A DNA stretch of 64,000 nucleotides from DASRDR01 sp963812945 [NCBI: uncultured Candidatus Rokubacteria bacterium] (GTDB lineage Bacteria > Methylomirabilota > Methylomirabilia > Rokubacteriales), in contig CAWEXD010000008.1 of NCBI GenBank assembly GCA_963812945.1, positions 496,001-560,000 on the forward strand, given 5' to 3'. Below the pieces are notes generated by a model that saw only the letters and a program-made list of their open reading frames with translations, was not told the DNA's origin and did not search any database. Below are positions 25,846 to 34,464 of this stretch, piece after piece. A program made the translations under genes and the position numbers. How positions within the stretch are numbered: the first letter of the stretch is position 1; the number at the start of each line of letters is the position of its first letter.

Positions 25846-26589
25846 TCAGCGGTTCGGTTCCGGGCGGATCCGCCCGGCGAGCCGTGTGGCGAGGAGCACC
25901 CGACCCGTCGCCGAAAAGGTCTGCAGCTCCACCGAATGCCGGCCGCCGTCCGTGGGGGTCCCTTCGTGGAGCACCGTGAACACCAGGCGGACGGGGGGCT
26001 CGACGAAGCGCGGTAGCTCCACGATCACCGTCGCCCCGCAGCGGGGACAGCTGGTCGCCTGGGGACCGACGGCCTCGTAGACCTCCGACCCGTTCCCTCG
26101 ATGCGCGAGTCGAAACGTGGGACTGCGGGTCGGGTCTCCGTCCGCGATCCGTCGCCCGCGGCCCTTCCGTCGGTTCTCCCCCGAGACTTGACCGCTCGCC
26201 TGACGCCGCTCCCCGCGGCGACGGTCCTCGATCACGTCGACCCAGGGAGACCCGGCGTAGTTGCGGCGCATTGCCGCGTAGATCTCCGGCCGGTTGGGTT
26301 GCACGACGATCACCCATCGGGATCGGGCCGGGGCCGCCCCCGGGTCCACCGGGGTTCCCGGGAAGCGCTCTCCGCGGATCGCCTCGCTGCGCCCCTGCCA
26401 GAACAGCAGACAGAGCGAGTGCCAGGGATGCTCGCCAACGAGGGAGTCCGTCTCCGTCTCGTCGCAGCCGTGGCACGGACCCTCACCCGATGGTGCCGGA
26501 TGAGGAACGTCGGGCGGCCTGGCCAGCCGAAGGCTGCCGGCACCGAGTTTCTCGGCGATGCGCTTCTCGCGGACTCGCTGTGAGCTCAC
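25846..26589 (-). CDS. Cysteine-rich (zinc-ribbon-like) DRR-motif protein
   Basis: About 247 aa if it starts at GTG 26589; the start is uncertain because the frame is open further and no clear Shine-Dalgarno is seen. An N-terminal CHGC with a later HSLC may bind metal. A middle domain (WVIVVQPNRPEIYAAMRRNY then VDVIEDRRRGERR) repeats the pattern of the 90-residue protein at 16514. A C-terminal CPRCG pair lies in a strand-rich domain (TVIVELPRFVEPPVRLVF). It may sense or bind nucleic acid or metal; the function is unknown. It lies 46 bases upstream of the EVE gene in the same orientation. Confidence 0.55.
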   Translation of the reverse strand: MSSQRVREKRIAEKLGAGSLRLARPPDVPHPAPSGEGPCHGCDETETDSLVGEHPWHSLCLLFWQGRSEAIRGERFPGTPVDPGAAPARSRWVIVVQPNRPEIYAAMRRNYAGSPWVDVIEDRRRGERRQASGQVSGENRRKGRGRRIADGDPTRSPTFRLAHRGNGSEVYEAVGPQATSCPRCGATVIVELPRFVEPPVRLVFTVLHEGTPTDGGRHSVELQTFSATGRVLLATRLAGRIRPEPNR

Positions 26590-26760
26590 GGCTGCGTCCA
26601 GATTAACTCCCGCGCGGCCAACTGGCGAGTGCTTCTCAGCTCGCGGCGGGAGTCGCGCGCGCGTCGCCCCACGTGGTGGCCGCCGCACGGGTGGATTGCC
26701 ACACGGGAGGATACTCAGAATTGAGACGACCTCGGGGAGGCCGTCATGGCCTTGGTTCGC

Positions 26761-26802
26761 CACCGGCCACCCCGGCTATTGCCGGGCTGCCGCCGGCCGG
26801 TG
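26761..26802 (-). terminator. Nested hairpin after the double metallo-hydrolase gene
   Basis: Outer stem CACCGGCC/GGCCGGTG (26761-26768 with 26795-26802) encloses an inner stem CCCGGC-TATT-GCCGGG (26771-26786). It lies 31 bases after the minus-strand stop at 26833. No T-run. The rest of the gap 26590-26832 shows nothing else I can name. Confidence 0.45.
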
Positions 26803-26832
26803 AGGGGCTCGGCCGCCCGTGCGCCTCCTGAC

Positions 26833-28704
26833 TCAGGCCACGTCGACCAAGGCTTCCGCGATCTGACCGAAGCGTCGCTCGCCGAGGGTCAGCTCGGCGC
26901 AGAGGACGTGTCGGCCCTGGGCTCCCGGCGGCACCTCCACGACGAACGTGAGCGCGCCGGTCTCGGTCGCGGCAATCTCGGCTGTTCCCTCGCCGGGGGA
27001 GACCGACCAGCCGGCCGGCGCCACGAGGCTCGCCCGCGCGGTGCCCTCCCGCGCGCCGTGGTTGGTGACCCGGAGCTCGAGGGTGAACCGGTCGCCTGGC
27101 CGCGGACGATTCTGGTAGGGGTACAGCGTCGCGAAGTTCGGGTCCAGCGCGAAGTTCACCTCGGCCGGCACCGCGACCAGCGTCTTGAAGACGCCTTCCA
27201 GCTGTCGGGCCCAGCCGTGGAAGTCCTCGAGCATCTTCCGGTCGACCCGGAGCGCGCCCGTGTGCCCGGTGAGCAGGAGCTCCGGCTCGAACTCCATGAG
27301 GCGCCGGACGCCGACCGCGATCGAGTCGGAGAGCATCTTGTTCCGGTACACGGGCGCCGCCGCTCGGAGCGGGCTGACCGCGCCCTGGAGGAGGTTGTCC
27401 CCGGTGAACGCCACGCGCGTGCCGTCGATCTCGGCGAAGAGACCGAGGGCCCACCACGTGTGTCCCGGCATGTGGAAGACGTCGAAGGTCCAGCGGTCCC
27501 ACGTCACCCGTCCGCGGTCGGGTAGGGCCTTGTCGACGCGGATCGGGTGGGGCAGGAGGCACGGGATGTTGTAGCCGGGCGGGTTCGACACGATGTCGGC
27601 GAAGTTCTCGAAGATCCACGCCTGGGTGCCCTGGGTCTGCTGGAGCCAGGGCAGCCCGGCCAGATGGTCGTCGTGATAGTGGCTCGGGATGACCACGTCG
27701 ACCGCCCGGAGGCCCGCCACGGCCTTCAGCTCGTCGAGCGAGTGCTCGACGAAGCGCAGGTCGGCCGCCATGTGGTCCCAGCTCGGGAAGCCGTAGTCGA
27801 GAAGCAGCGCCCGGCCGTCGTCGGCCATGAGCGCGTAGCAGTTCGCCACCGAGTGCGGGTTCGCCCAGAGGTGGGGGAGCACCTGGGCCTTCGGCTGGTC
27901 CACCGCGTGGGGCCAGATCGGCCAGACACGGTTCTTCCGCATCTCGGCCTGGAGTCCGTAGAGCTGCCGGAGCTTCGGCTCGAGGAGCCTGAGCGCCGTG
28001 CCCGCGTCGTCCGTCGGGTGGCCGTGCGAGGGGCAGAGGCGCTGGAGCGGCAGCCCGCTCATCAGGGTGACCGAGTGGAGCGCCGCGCCGGCGGCGTCGG
28101 GCATGCCGTACTGCCACTGGAGGTCGTGGATCGTGTGGACGTGGCCGGGCTCGGCCACCAGGTCTCCGCAGAAGGCCGCGGCCACGCCGTCGACGTCGGC
28201 GAGGAAGGTCACGGACCCCTTCGTGTGCCCGGGCGTCGGCAGCACCCGGATCTCGTAGCCGCGCCAGGCGAACGTCTCGTAGTCGCGGAGCGTCCGGGAC
28301 ACGCGGACCGGGCGGGGGAGCGTGAAGCCGATGCCGGAGACGTCGTAGTTGTCGTAGATCCGCTTGAGCCGCCAGAAGGCGTCGGTCTCGGCGAAGAGGG
28401 CCGCCTCGCGCTCCGGCACGGCGATCGGGACGCCGCGCGCCTCGAGGAGGTGATCCCCCTGGCACTGGTCGCGATGATGGTGCGTGTGCAGCACCCACTC
28501 GATCTCGCGGACGCCGGCCTCGGCGAGATGCTCGAGGATCGCGCCGGATCCGAAGTCGATCAGGAGCCCGCGATCCCCCCGGGTGAGGAGGTAGACGTTG
28601 CACGTGTCCCGGAACCAGTAGAGGCTCGGCGAGAGCCGGACGAGGGCGGCTCCGCCGACCGTCGGATGCGGATGACCGTGAGCGTGCGAATGCATGCGAG
28701 GCAT
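26833..28704 (-). CDS. Double metallo-beta-lactamase-fold hydrolase
   Basis: 623 aa with two metallo-beta-lactamase domains. Domain 1 (about residues 25-235) has HTHHHRDQ, PTPGHTKGS and CGDLVAEPGH. Domain 2 (about 275-480) has SHYHDDH, HMPGHTWWA and FTGDNLLQG. Both retain the HxHxDH-like site, though domain 1 reads HHHRDQ with Gln in place of the final His. A C-terminal beta-rich domain (FTLELRVTNHGAREGTA) resembles an Ig-like/CARDB fold. The N-terminal HSHAHGHPHP is His-rich. The substrate is unknown. The tandem arrangement within one chain is uncommon. Confidence 0.82.
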   Translation of the reverse strand: MPRMHSHAHGHPHPTVGGAALVRLSPSLYWFRDTCNVYLLTRGDRGLLIDFGSGAILEHLAEAGVREIEWVLHTHHHRDQCQGDHLLEARGVPIAVPEREAALFAETDAFWRLKRIYDNYDVSGIGFTLPRPVRVSRTLRDYETFAWRGYEIRVLPTPGHTKGSVTFLADVDGVAAAFCGDLVAEPGHVHTIHDLQWQYGMPDAAGAALHSVTLMSGLPLQRLCPSHGHPTDDAGTALRLLEPKLRQLYGLQAEMRKNRVWPIWPHAVDQPKAQVLPHLWANPHSVANCYALMADDGRALLLDYGFPSWDHMAADLRFVEHSLDELKAVAGLRAVDVVIPSHYHDDHLAGLPWLQQTQGTQAWIFENFADIVSNPPGYNIPCLLPHPIRVDKALPDRGRVTWDRWTFDVFHMPGHTWWALGLFAEIDGTRVAFTGDNLLQGAVSPLRAAAPVYRNKMLSDSIAVGVRRLMEFEPELLLTGHTGALRVDRKMLEDFHGWARQLEGVFKTLVAVPAEVNFALDPNFATLYPYQNRPRPGDRFTLELRVTNHGAREGTARASLVAPAGWSVSPGEGTAEIAATETGALTFVVEVPPGAQGRHVLCAELTLGERRFGQIAEALVDVA

Positions 28705-28773
28705 GGTGCCATCGCCCGCGCGATCATGGAAGGGGCCTCGCGGGCGAGCGGGGACGCAGCGGGCCCGGCGCCG

Positions 28774-29430
28774 TCAGCGCGCGAGCAGGGCCGCCGAGCC
28801 CTCTCCGGCGATCAGGCGCTCGGCGAGGGCCGCGATCGGCACCCGGCGGTCCATCGCGGTCTTCTGGAGGAGCCGGAAGGCGACGGCCTCGGTGAGCCCG
28901 AGCTGGTCCATGAGGAGCCCCTTGGCCCGCTCGATCGTCTTCCGGTTCTCGAGCGCTCGACGAAGCGCGGCCGTTTCGCGCCCGGCCCGCTCGAGCTCCG
29001 CAAACCGGGCGATCGCCAGCTCCACGGCCGGGGCGAGCTCCTCCGGCCGGAGCGGCTTCACGAGGTACGCCATGGCGCCGGCTCCACGCGCCCGCTCGAT
29101 GACGCCGGGCTCCGCGTGGCTCGTCAGCACCACCACGGGGCACGGGCAGCGGCGCTCGATCTCGGCTGCCGCGTCGAGGCCGTCGCGGCCCGGGAGACCG
29201 ATGGCGACGACCGCCGCGTCCGGCCGCTCCCGGCTGACCAGGTCCACTCCGGCGCTGGCGGTGTCCGCTTCCGCCACGACTGCGCCGCCGGCGGCGGCGA
29301 CCGCCGCCCGCACCAGGGCCCGCGACGGCACGTGGTCGTCGATCACCACGATCCGCCACCGCGGCGGGGTCAGGCCTTGACTTCCGTACAGTTCGCTCGG
29401 CGGGGGCTCGCTGAATAGTTTGGAAGTCAA
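28774..29430 (-). CDS. ANTAR-type response regulator with degenerate receiver
   Basis: 218 aa. The receiver domain (about residues 26-145) keeps the acidic pair (VVIDDH), the Thr/Ser (VVLTSH) and the Lys (YLVKPL), but the phospho-acceptor position, expected as VxxDIxxP, reads VVAIGLPGRDG, with Ala instead of Asp. The C-terminal ANTAR domain (NRKTIERAKGLLMDQLGLTE) binds paired RNA hairpins to control antitermination. It may therefore be regulated independently of phosphorylation. The TTG start at 29430 and residues 16-21 (SQGLTP, as in EtfA) are encoded within inverted repeat copy 2. The native start may be a GTG further in. Confidence 0.82.
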   Translation of the reverse strand: MTSKLFSEPPPSELYGSQGLTPPRWRIVVIDDHVPSRALVRAAVAAAGGAVVAEADTASAGVDLVSRERPDAAVVAIGLPGRDGLDAAAEIERRCPCPVVVLTSHAEPGVIERARGAGAMAYLVKPLRPEELAPAVELAIARFAELERAGRETAALRRALENRKTIERAKGLLMDQLGLTEAVAFRLLQKTAMDRRVPIAALAERLIAGEGSAALLAR

Positions 29431-29441
29431 AGCCTGACCCC
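29366..29441. repeat. Dispersed inverted repeat, copy 2 (76 bases)
   Basis: 20-base arms (29366-29385, GGGGTCAGGCCTTGACTTCC; 29422-29441) with one mismatch and a 36-base centre. The arms match copy 1 at 22354-22430 closely in the GGGGTCAGGCC-TGACTT core. As in copy 1, it begins at the TAG stop of the upstream gene and extends into the coding start of the downstream gene, filling the whole intergenic space. Confidence 0.85.
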
Positions 29442-30418
29442 TAGTAGCTGAAGGCCAGGCCGAGGGTGCCGATGACCTGGAGCTCGTCGCCGCCGTTGAC
29501 GGCCTTCAGGTTGTCGCCGAGGAAGAGCACCTGGACGCCGCCCTTGACCAGCCACTTGCCGAACTCGGGCGGGATGAACGTGAGCGGCACGGACAGGATG
29601 GCGCCGGCCGAGAAGTACCCGAACGTGTCGTCCGAGCCGGTGCCGAACTCGTAGTAGTCGCTGAGGCTCAGGCCGACGGCGAGGGGGACGGAGAGGGTCA
29701 GCGGGTAGGGGGAGTCCGCCAGGAACGTGTAGGCGGGGGCGATGCCGATCTGGGCGTAGATCCCCTTGTCGGCGCCGGCGTCGGCCTGGCCGTCGAACTC
29801 GAAGGCGATGAGCACGCTCGGATTCACGGCAAAGGGGCCGAGGAGCTTCACGTCGTTGTAGGCGAGGCCGACGGCGATCTCCTGGACGGAGTTGAAGACG
29901 TTGTTCGGGCTGAGATAGGCGGTGTAGACGACCGACGCGGTCCAGTCCTCGAGCAGGACCGCGGAGAGCTTGAAGTAGCCGTCGAGCTCGTACCAGAGCT
30001 TGGGGTCGGAGGCGGTGGCGCTGTCGGAGCCGGTCGCGCCCGAGTGCAGGCTGTTCCAGATCCCGCCGGTGAGGGACAGGGCCGTCAGGGCGCCGGCGTT
30101 CTCGACGAGCTTCAGGGTGAGCTCGCCGTAGGGCTGGAGGATGAGGTCGTCGGTCTCCTGCTTGATGCCGCGGAAGAAGTAGGCGGAGGTCCAGTCGATG
30201 CCGGCGCTCACCGACAGGCGGCCGGTGTTCGGGCCCGGCGCCGTCGCGGGCGGCGCTGTGGCGGGAGCGGGCGCCGCCGGCGCCGTCGTCGATGGCGCTG
30301 ACGTCTGGGCCGAGGCGAAGTCCCCTGCGCCCAGGGTCAGCAGGGCAGCCAGCGCCAGAAGGGACCGCGCACGGCCCCCCGAGAAGCCTCCATGAATCCT
30401 CGTCCAGTCTCTGCCCAT
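29441..30418 (-). CDS. Outer-membrane porin-like beta-barrel protein
   Basis: 325 aa. The signal peptide is at about residues 15-40 (SLLALAALLTLGAGDFASAQ), followed by an Ala/Pro/Thr-rich linker and then alternating amphipathic strands (SVSAGIDWTSAYFFRGIKQE, LQPYGELTLKLVENAG). The protein ends in an aromatic residue (LGLAFSY), the usual outer-membrane insertion signal. It resembles TorF-family putative porins. AAGGAGG with seven-base spacing supports the start at 30418. The stop codon overlaps the end of the inverted repeat. Confidence 0.8.
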   Translation of the reverse strand: MGRDWTRIHGGFSGGRARSLLALAALLTLGAGDFASAQTSAPSTTAPAAPAPATAPPATAPGPNTGRLSVSAGIDWTSAYFFRGIKQETDDLILQPYGELTLKLVENAGALTALSLTGGIWNSLHSGATGSDSATASDPKLWYELDGYFKLSAVLLEDWTASVVYTAYLSPNNVFNSVQEIAVGLAYNDVKLLGPFAVNPSVLIAFEFDGQADAGADKGIYAQIGIAPAYTFLADSPYPLTLSVPLAVGLSLSDYYEFGTGSDDTFGYFSAGAILSVPLTFIPPEFGKWLVKGGVQVLFLGDNLKAVNGGDELQVIGTLGLAFSY

Positions 30419-30714
30419 GCGACGGCCTCCTTCGGGTCGACAGGGTTCCCGGCGCCCCGCAGGCCGTCGGAAGACGCACGGCGCCACGAGGATGGCGCCG
30501 TTGCCATGCGGCGGCGAGGGCCGCCGCGGTTCAGATGGGAGGCTAGCAATCGGGATGCCGAGGCCGGCCGCTGACGTCTGGTCGTCGTGGCCGCGAGTTC
30601 GGCTCGTTCGAGCCGGGCCCCTGTCAGTTCAGACGCCGGACCGTGCTGCGGAGCTGAGCACGCTGCCTATCCGCTGGGCAGCGCCGGGGCGAGCGCGGCG
30701 CTCGCGACCCGATC

Positions 30715-31590
30715 TCAGCGAACGACGAGGACGGGAACCTGGGCGCGCGCGACGACTCCCTCGGCGACGCTGCCGAGGAGCAGCCGTTCGACCCCGCCCA
30801 CCCCGCGAGCGCCGACCACGAGGACGTCGGCACTCTTCGAGGCCTCGAGCAGCTCCTCGAGGGGACGCCCGCTCCGAACCTCCATCCGCACCCGCCACCC
30901 GGCCCGCGCGAACCGAGCCCGGGCGGCTTCGAGGTGCCGGCGCGCCAGCGCCACACGTTGCTGCTCGAGCTCCGCGGCTTCACTGGTCAGCACGGTCCGT
31001 ACGCGCGCAGGCAAGAGCGCGGTCGAGGGGAGCCGGACGGGCTCGACGACGCTGAGGAGCTGCAGCTCACCGCCGCGGGGCGGCGTGAGGGCGGCGACGA
31101 ACGCCGCCGCGTGGCGCGCGTGGGGCGAGCCGTCGACGCCCAGCAGGAAGCGGCGCGGGGCCCGCGCCGGGCCGCGCACGACCAGCACGGGGCACTTCGC
31201 CTGGCGCACGCAGGCTCGGCTCACGCTCCCGAGGAGGAGACGGCCGACGGCGCCCAGGCCCCGCGATCCGAGGACGATCACTCGGGCGCGGCGTTTCCTG
31301 GCGTGCGCGAGGATCCCGGGGACCGGCGGCGCGTCGGAGACGACGACCTCGGCGTCCGGCCACCGCCGGCGCAGCTGGCGCTCGGCGCGACGGGCCTCGG
31401 CCTGCGCCACGTGCTGCAGCGCCTCCCACACCTCCGCCGACGCCTCGGTCAGGACCGGGGTTTGCCGGGCCACGAGCCCGTGGCCACTGCTGCCGCGGGG
31501 CCACGGGAAGGTGGCCGCGGCCTTGACGGCGGCACGCGCCTGGGGGCTGCCATCGGTCGCCACGAGCACCGGGAACCTGCGCTGAGCCAT
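30715..31590 (-). CDS. Tandem universal stress protein (two UspA domains)
   Basis: 291 aa made of two Usp domains. Each has an N-terminal strand with the Asp loop (VLVATDGSPQA and FLLGVDGSPHA) and an ATP-binding G-x2-G-x9-G-S motif (GSRGLGAVGRLLLGSVS and GARGVGGVERLLLGSVA). Tandem Usp proteins bind ATP and act in stress, hypoxia or redox responses; the partner is not visible here. Between this stop and the porin start lies a 296-base gap in which I see no gene. Confidence 0.9.
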   Translation of the reverse strand: MAQRRFPVLVATDGSPQARAAVKAAATFPWPRGSSGHGLVARQTPVLTEASAEVWEALQHVAQAEARRAERQLRRRWPDAEVVVSDAPPVPGILAHARKRRARVIVLGSRGLGAVGRLLLGSVSRACVRQAKCPVLVVRGPARAPRRFLLGVDGSPHARHAAAFVAALTPPRGGELQLLSVVEPVRLPSTALLPARVRTVLTSEAAELEQQRVALARRHLEAARARFARAGWRVRMEVRSGRPLEELLEASKSADVLVVGARGVGGVERLLLGSVAEGVVARAQVPVLVVR

Positions 31591-31785
31591 GGGGTCTCCT
31601 CGCTTGCCTCAGGGTCAGTACACGGAGGGAGTGTACCCGAGGAACGAGCCCGGGCGAGGGGCTTCATCCGCCGGCGGCAGCGCGCCGCGCTTGCCCGTCC
31701 CGACGGGGGTGGTGTACCGTCGCTCCGGATCGTTCCGCAACGGAGTCCGGTGGGTCCAGTCCCGCCGCGCGTGCGAGGAGGCCAG

Positions 31786-33111
31786 ATGGCGACCGTCGAG
31801 GAGCTGAAGGCGCGCGCGTGCGCCCAGATCGAGCGCCGCAGGGACGAGATCATGGCGATCAGCGACCACATCATGCGCCGCCCCGAGGCGGGCTATCGCG
31901 AGGCGCGGACCGCCGAGTTCGTCGCCGGCTGGTTCGGCCGGATGGGGCTCGAGTCCCGCGAGGGGCTGGCCCTCACGGGCGTCAAGGCGCGGCTCCGCGG
32001 CCGCTCGCCCGGCCCCACCGTCGCGGTCCTGGGGGAGCTCGACTCCCTGATCGTCGGGGAGCATCCGATGGCCGACCCGGCCACGCACGCGGCCCACGCG
32101 TGCGGCCACAACGCCCAGGTCGCCTCGATGATCGGCACCGGCATGGGCCTTCAGGCCGTCATGGACGAGTTGGACGGCGACGTCGTGCTCTTCGCGGTGC
32201 CAGCCGAGGAGTACATCGAGGTCGAGTGGCGCATGGGCCTCCGGGAACAGGGCAAGATCGAATTCCTGGTGGGCAAGGCGGAGCTGATCCGGCTCGGCGA
32301 GTTCGACGACGTCGACATGGCGATCATCACGCACACGAACGCCCGGCCCGAGGACGGGCTGGCGAGCGTCGGCGACACGCACAACGGGTGCGTCGTGAAG
32401 TTCATGCGGTTCGTCGGCCGGGGCGCGCACGCCGGCAGCGCGCCGCACCTCGGGATCAACGCGCTCAAGGCCGCCCAGATCGCGCTGCACGCCATCGACG
32501 CCAACCGCGAGACGTTCCGGGACGACGACACCATCCGCGTCCATCCGATCGTCACGCGGGGTGGCGAGGCGGTGAGCGCGGTGCCGGCCGACGTGCGGCT
32601 CGAGACGTTCGTCCGCGGGAAGACCGTGGAGGCGATCGCCGACGCCGCCCGCAAGGTCGACAGGAGCCTGCGCGCCGGGGCGCAGGCGATGGGGGCGCGG
32701 GTCGAGATCACGACCCTCCCCGGCTATCTGCCGCAGCAGATGGACGCGAACCTGGTCGCCCTCGCACGCGCCAACTGCGCGGCCGTCGTCGGCGAGGCGA
32801 ACATGGGGCGGCCCCGCCACTCGACCGGGTCCACCGACGTCGGCGACCTCGGCTTCATCATGCCGGAGGTGCACCCCCGGGCGGGCGGCGTGCGCGGGAC
32901 GATCCACGGGGCGGACTACTTCGTCGTCGACCACGTGCTGGCCGCCGTCAACCCCGCGAAGGCGATGGCGATGACCGTCGTCGACCTCCTCGCGACCGGG
33001 GCCCGGGAGGCGCGGCGGGTCAAGGCGGAGGCGGGGCCGAAGCTCTCGCGGGAGGAATATCTCGCCCTGGTCCGGCGCTTCGGCTCCTTCGAGGAGTATC
33101 CGGGGGCGTAG
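31786..33111 (+). CDS. M20D-family amidohydrolase (aminobenzoyl-glutamate hydrolase B-like)
   Basis: 441 aa. The zinc-site segment HAAHACGHNAQVASMIGTG and the Glu-Glu region VPAEEYIEVE are typical of the AbgB/IAA-amino-acid hydrolase branch of M20, with the lid-domain helix containing GRGAHAGSAPHLGINALKAA. It hydrolyses an amide bond of an N-acyl amino acid or related conjugate; the substrate is unknown. GAGGAGG at 31775-31781 supports ATG 31786. It is followed closely by the GNAT/Pcm pair and may be expressed with it. Confidence 0.88.
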   Translation: MATVEELKARACAQIERRRDEIMAISDHIMRRPEAGYREARTAEFVAGWFGRMGLESREGLALTGVKARLRGRSPGPTVAVLGELDSLIVGEHPMADPATHAAHACGHNAQVASMIGTGMGLQAVMDELDGDVVLFAVPAEEYIEVEWRMGLREQGKIEFLVGKAELIRLGEFDDVDMAIITHTNARPEDGLASVGDTHNGCVVKFMRFVGRGAHAGSAPHLGINALKAAQIALHAIDANRETFRDDDTIRVHPIVTRGGEAVSAVPADVRLETFVRGKTVEAIADAARKVDRSLRAGAQAMGARVEITTLPGYLPQQMDANLVALARANCAAVVGEANMGRPRHSTGSTDVGDLGFIMPEVHPRAGGVRGTIHGADYFVVDHVLAAVNPAKAMAMTVVDLLATGAREARRVKAEAGPKLSREEYLALVRRFGSFEEYPGA

Positions 33112-33172
33112 CGCCGTTCCGCTGGAAGCTGGAAGAAGGAGTACCCCGCTGGAACCCGGGCGGCACGTCCGG

Positions 33173-33721
33173 TTGCGCGACGGCACGACGGCGCGGCTTC
33201 GCCCGATCCGGCCCGACGACGCGGTCGCGCTCACCGCTCTGTACGAGCGGTTGTCGCCGGAGAGCGCCTACCAGCGCTTCTTCACGGTGATGCGACGCTT
33301 GCCGCCGGACTGGGCGCGCATCCTCGCCAGCGTGGACGACGACCGCCGCGCCGCGATCGTGGCGGTCGGCCCCGGCGACGAGCTGGTCGGCGTCGCGCGC
33401 TACGGCTGCGAGCCCGGGTCGGACGAGGCCGAGATCGCGCTCGTCGTGCAGGACGGCTGGCAGGGCCGAGGGCTCGGCACGATACTGCTCACGGCGCTCC
33501 TCGCCCACGGCGAGAGCCGAGGCCTCACCCGGTTCCGCGCGTACGTCCTCGCGACGAACCACCGGATGCTTCGCCTGATCGAGGAGGTGGGCCTGGTCGG
33601 CGAGCGGTCGCTCGATCAGGGGGTGATGTCCCTTCGCTTCACGCGCCGGCCGCCCCGGCCACCTTCGCCACCTTCGGAAGACGGGCCGCCGGAAACCCCG
33701 CTCGCTGACGGCCACTCATGA
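33173..33721 (+). CDS. GNAT-family N-acetyltransferase
   Basis: 182 aa. The acetyl-CoA motif A is present (VQDGWQGRGLGTILLTALLA, near residue 94) after the strand DEAEIALVV, and the preceding segment (RLRPIRPDDAVALTALYERL) matches small GNAT proteins that modify amino groups of proteins or metabolites. The C-terminal 30 residues are Pro-rich. TTG 33173 gives the protein its expected start, but no strong ribosome site is seen. The stop overlaps the pcm start by four bases. Confidence 0.82.
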   Translation: MRDGTTARLRPIRPDDAVALTALYERLSPESAYQRFFTVMRRLPPDWARILASVDDDRRAAIVAVGPGDELVGVARYGCEPGSDEAEIALVVQDGWQGRGLGTILLTALLAHGESRGLTRFRAYVLATNHRMLRLIEEVGLVGERSLDQGVMSLRFTRRPPRPPSPPSEDGPPETPLADGHS

Positions 33722-34398
33722 CCGACTTCGCCGCCGCCCGACGTCGGATGGTCGACACGCAGCTCGTCGCGCGGAGGATCCGCGACCCCGTGGTCCTCCG
33801 CGCGATGGCGTCGGTGCCGCGGGAGCGATTCGTCCCGGCTCCCGATGCGCACCGAGCCTACGACGACTCGGCCCTGTCGATCGCGGAGTCGCAGACCATC
33901 TCGCAGCCCTACGTGGTGGCGCTCATGGTCGAGGCGCTGGCGCCGCTGTCCACGCACCGGGTGCTGGAGATCGGCACGGGCTCCGGGTACGCCACCGCGG
34001 TGCTGGCCGAGATCGTGGCGGAGGTCTACACGGTGGAGCGCCTGGGAAGCCTGGCGGCGGCCGCCCGGGCGCGCCTGGCCGAGCTGGCGTACCGGGGCGT
34101 CCACGTCCTCGAGGGGGACGGAACGCTCGGGTGGCCCGAGCACGCGCCCTACGACGGGATCGTCGTGACGGCGGGCGGGCCGGACGTCCCGGCGCCGCTC
34201 CTCCCCCAGCTCCGCGCGGGGGCCCATCTCGTGATCCCGGTGGGGCCGACGCCGCGGGTCCAGGAGCTCGTCCGCGTGACGCGACGCGGTCCCGACGAGT
34301 ACGCGCGCGAATCCCTGGGTCCGGTGGCGTTCGTGCCGCTGATCGGGGAGGCGGGGTGGCCTCCGACGGAACAAGGCCGCCCGGGCCCGACGGCCTGA
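33718..34398 (+). CDS. pcm: Protein-L-isoaspartate O-methyltransferase
   Basis: 226 aa, the normal length. SAM-binding motif I is VLEIGTGSGYATAVLAEI (near residue 80). The family's N-terminal region (RMVDTQLVARRIRDPVVLRAM) and the substrate-binding AYDDSALSIAESQTISQPYVVALM are present. It repairs isoaspartyl residues in aged proteins. ATGA overlap with the upstream GNAT gene indicates translational coupling. Confidence 0.93.
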   Translation: MTDFAAARRRMVDTQLVARRIRDPVVLRAMASVPRERFVPAPDAHRAYDDSALSIAESQTISQPYVVALMVEALAPLSTHRVLEIGTGSGYATAVLAEIVAEVYTVERLGSLAAAARARLAELAYRGVHVLEGDGTLGWPEHAPYDGIVVTAGGPDVPAPLLPQLRAGAHLVIPVGPTPRVQELVRVTRRGPDEYARESLGPVAFVPLIGEAGWPPTEQGRPGPTA

Positions 34399-34458
34399 GC
34401 GGGCCGGCGCCGGACGCCACGCGCTCCGCATCGCCCGGCTGATCGTCCGTCGCTTGGG

Positions 34459-34464
34459 GTACAG
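34459..34464 (+). promoter_or_regulatory. Possible -10 element (TACAGT)
   Basis: TACAGT in GGGTACAGTGG, twelve bases before the cyclase ATG; similar to the box before the His/Gly-rich gene. If real it would give a very short leader. No -35 box is clear. Confidence 0.2.
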
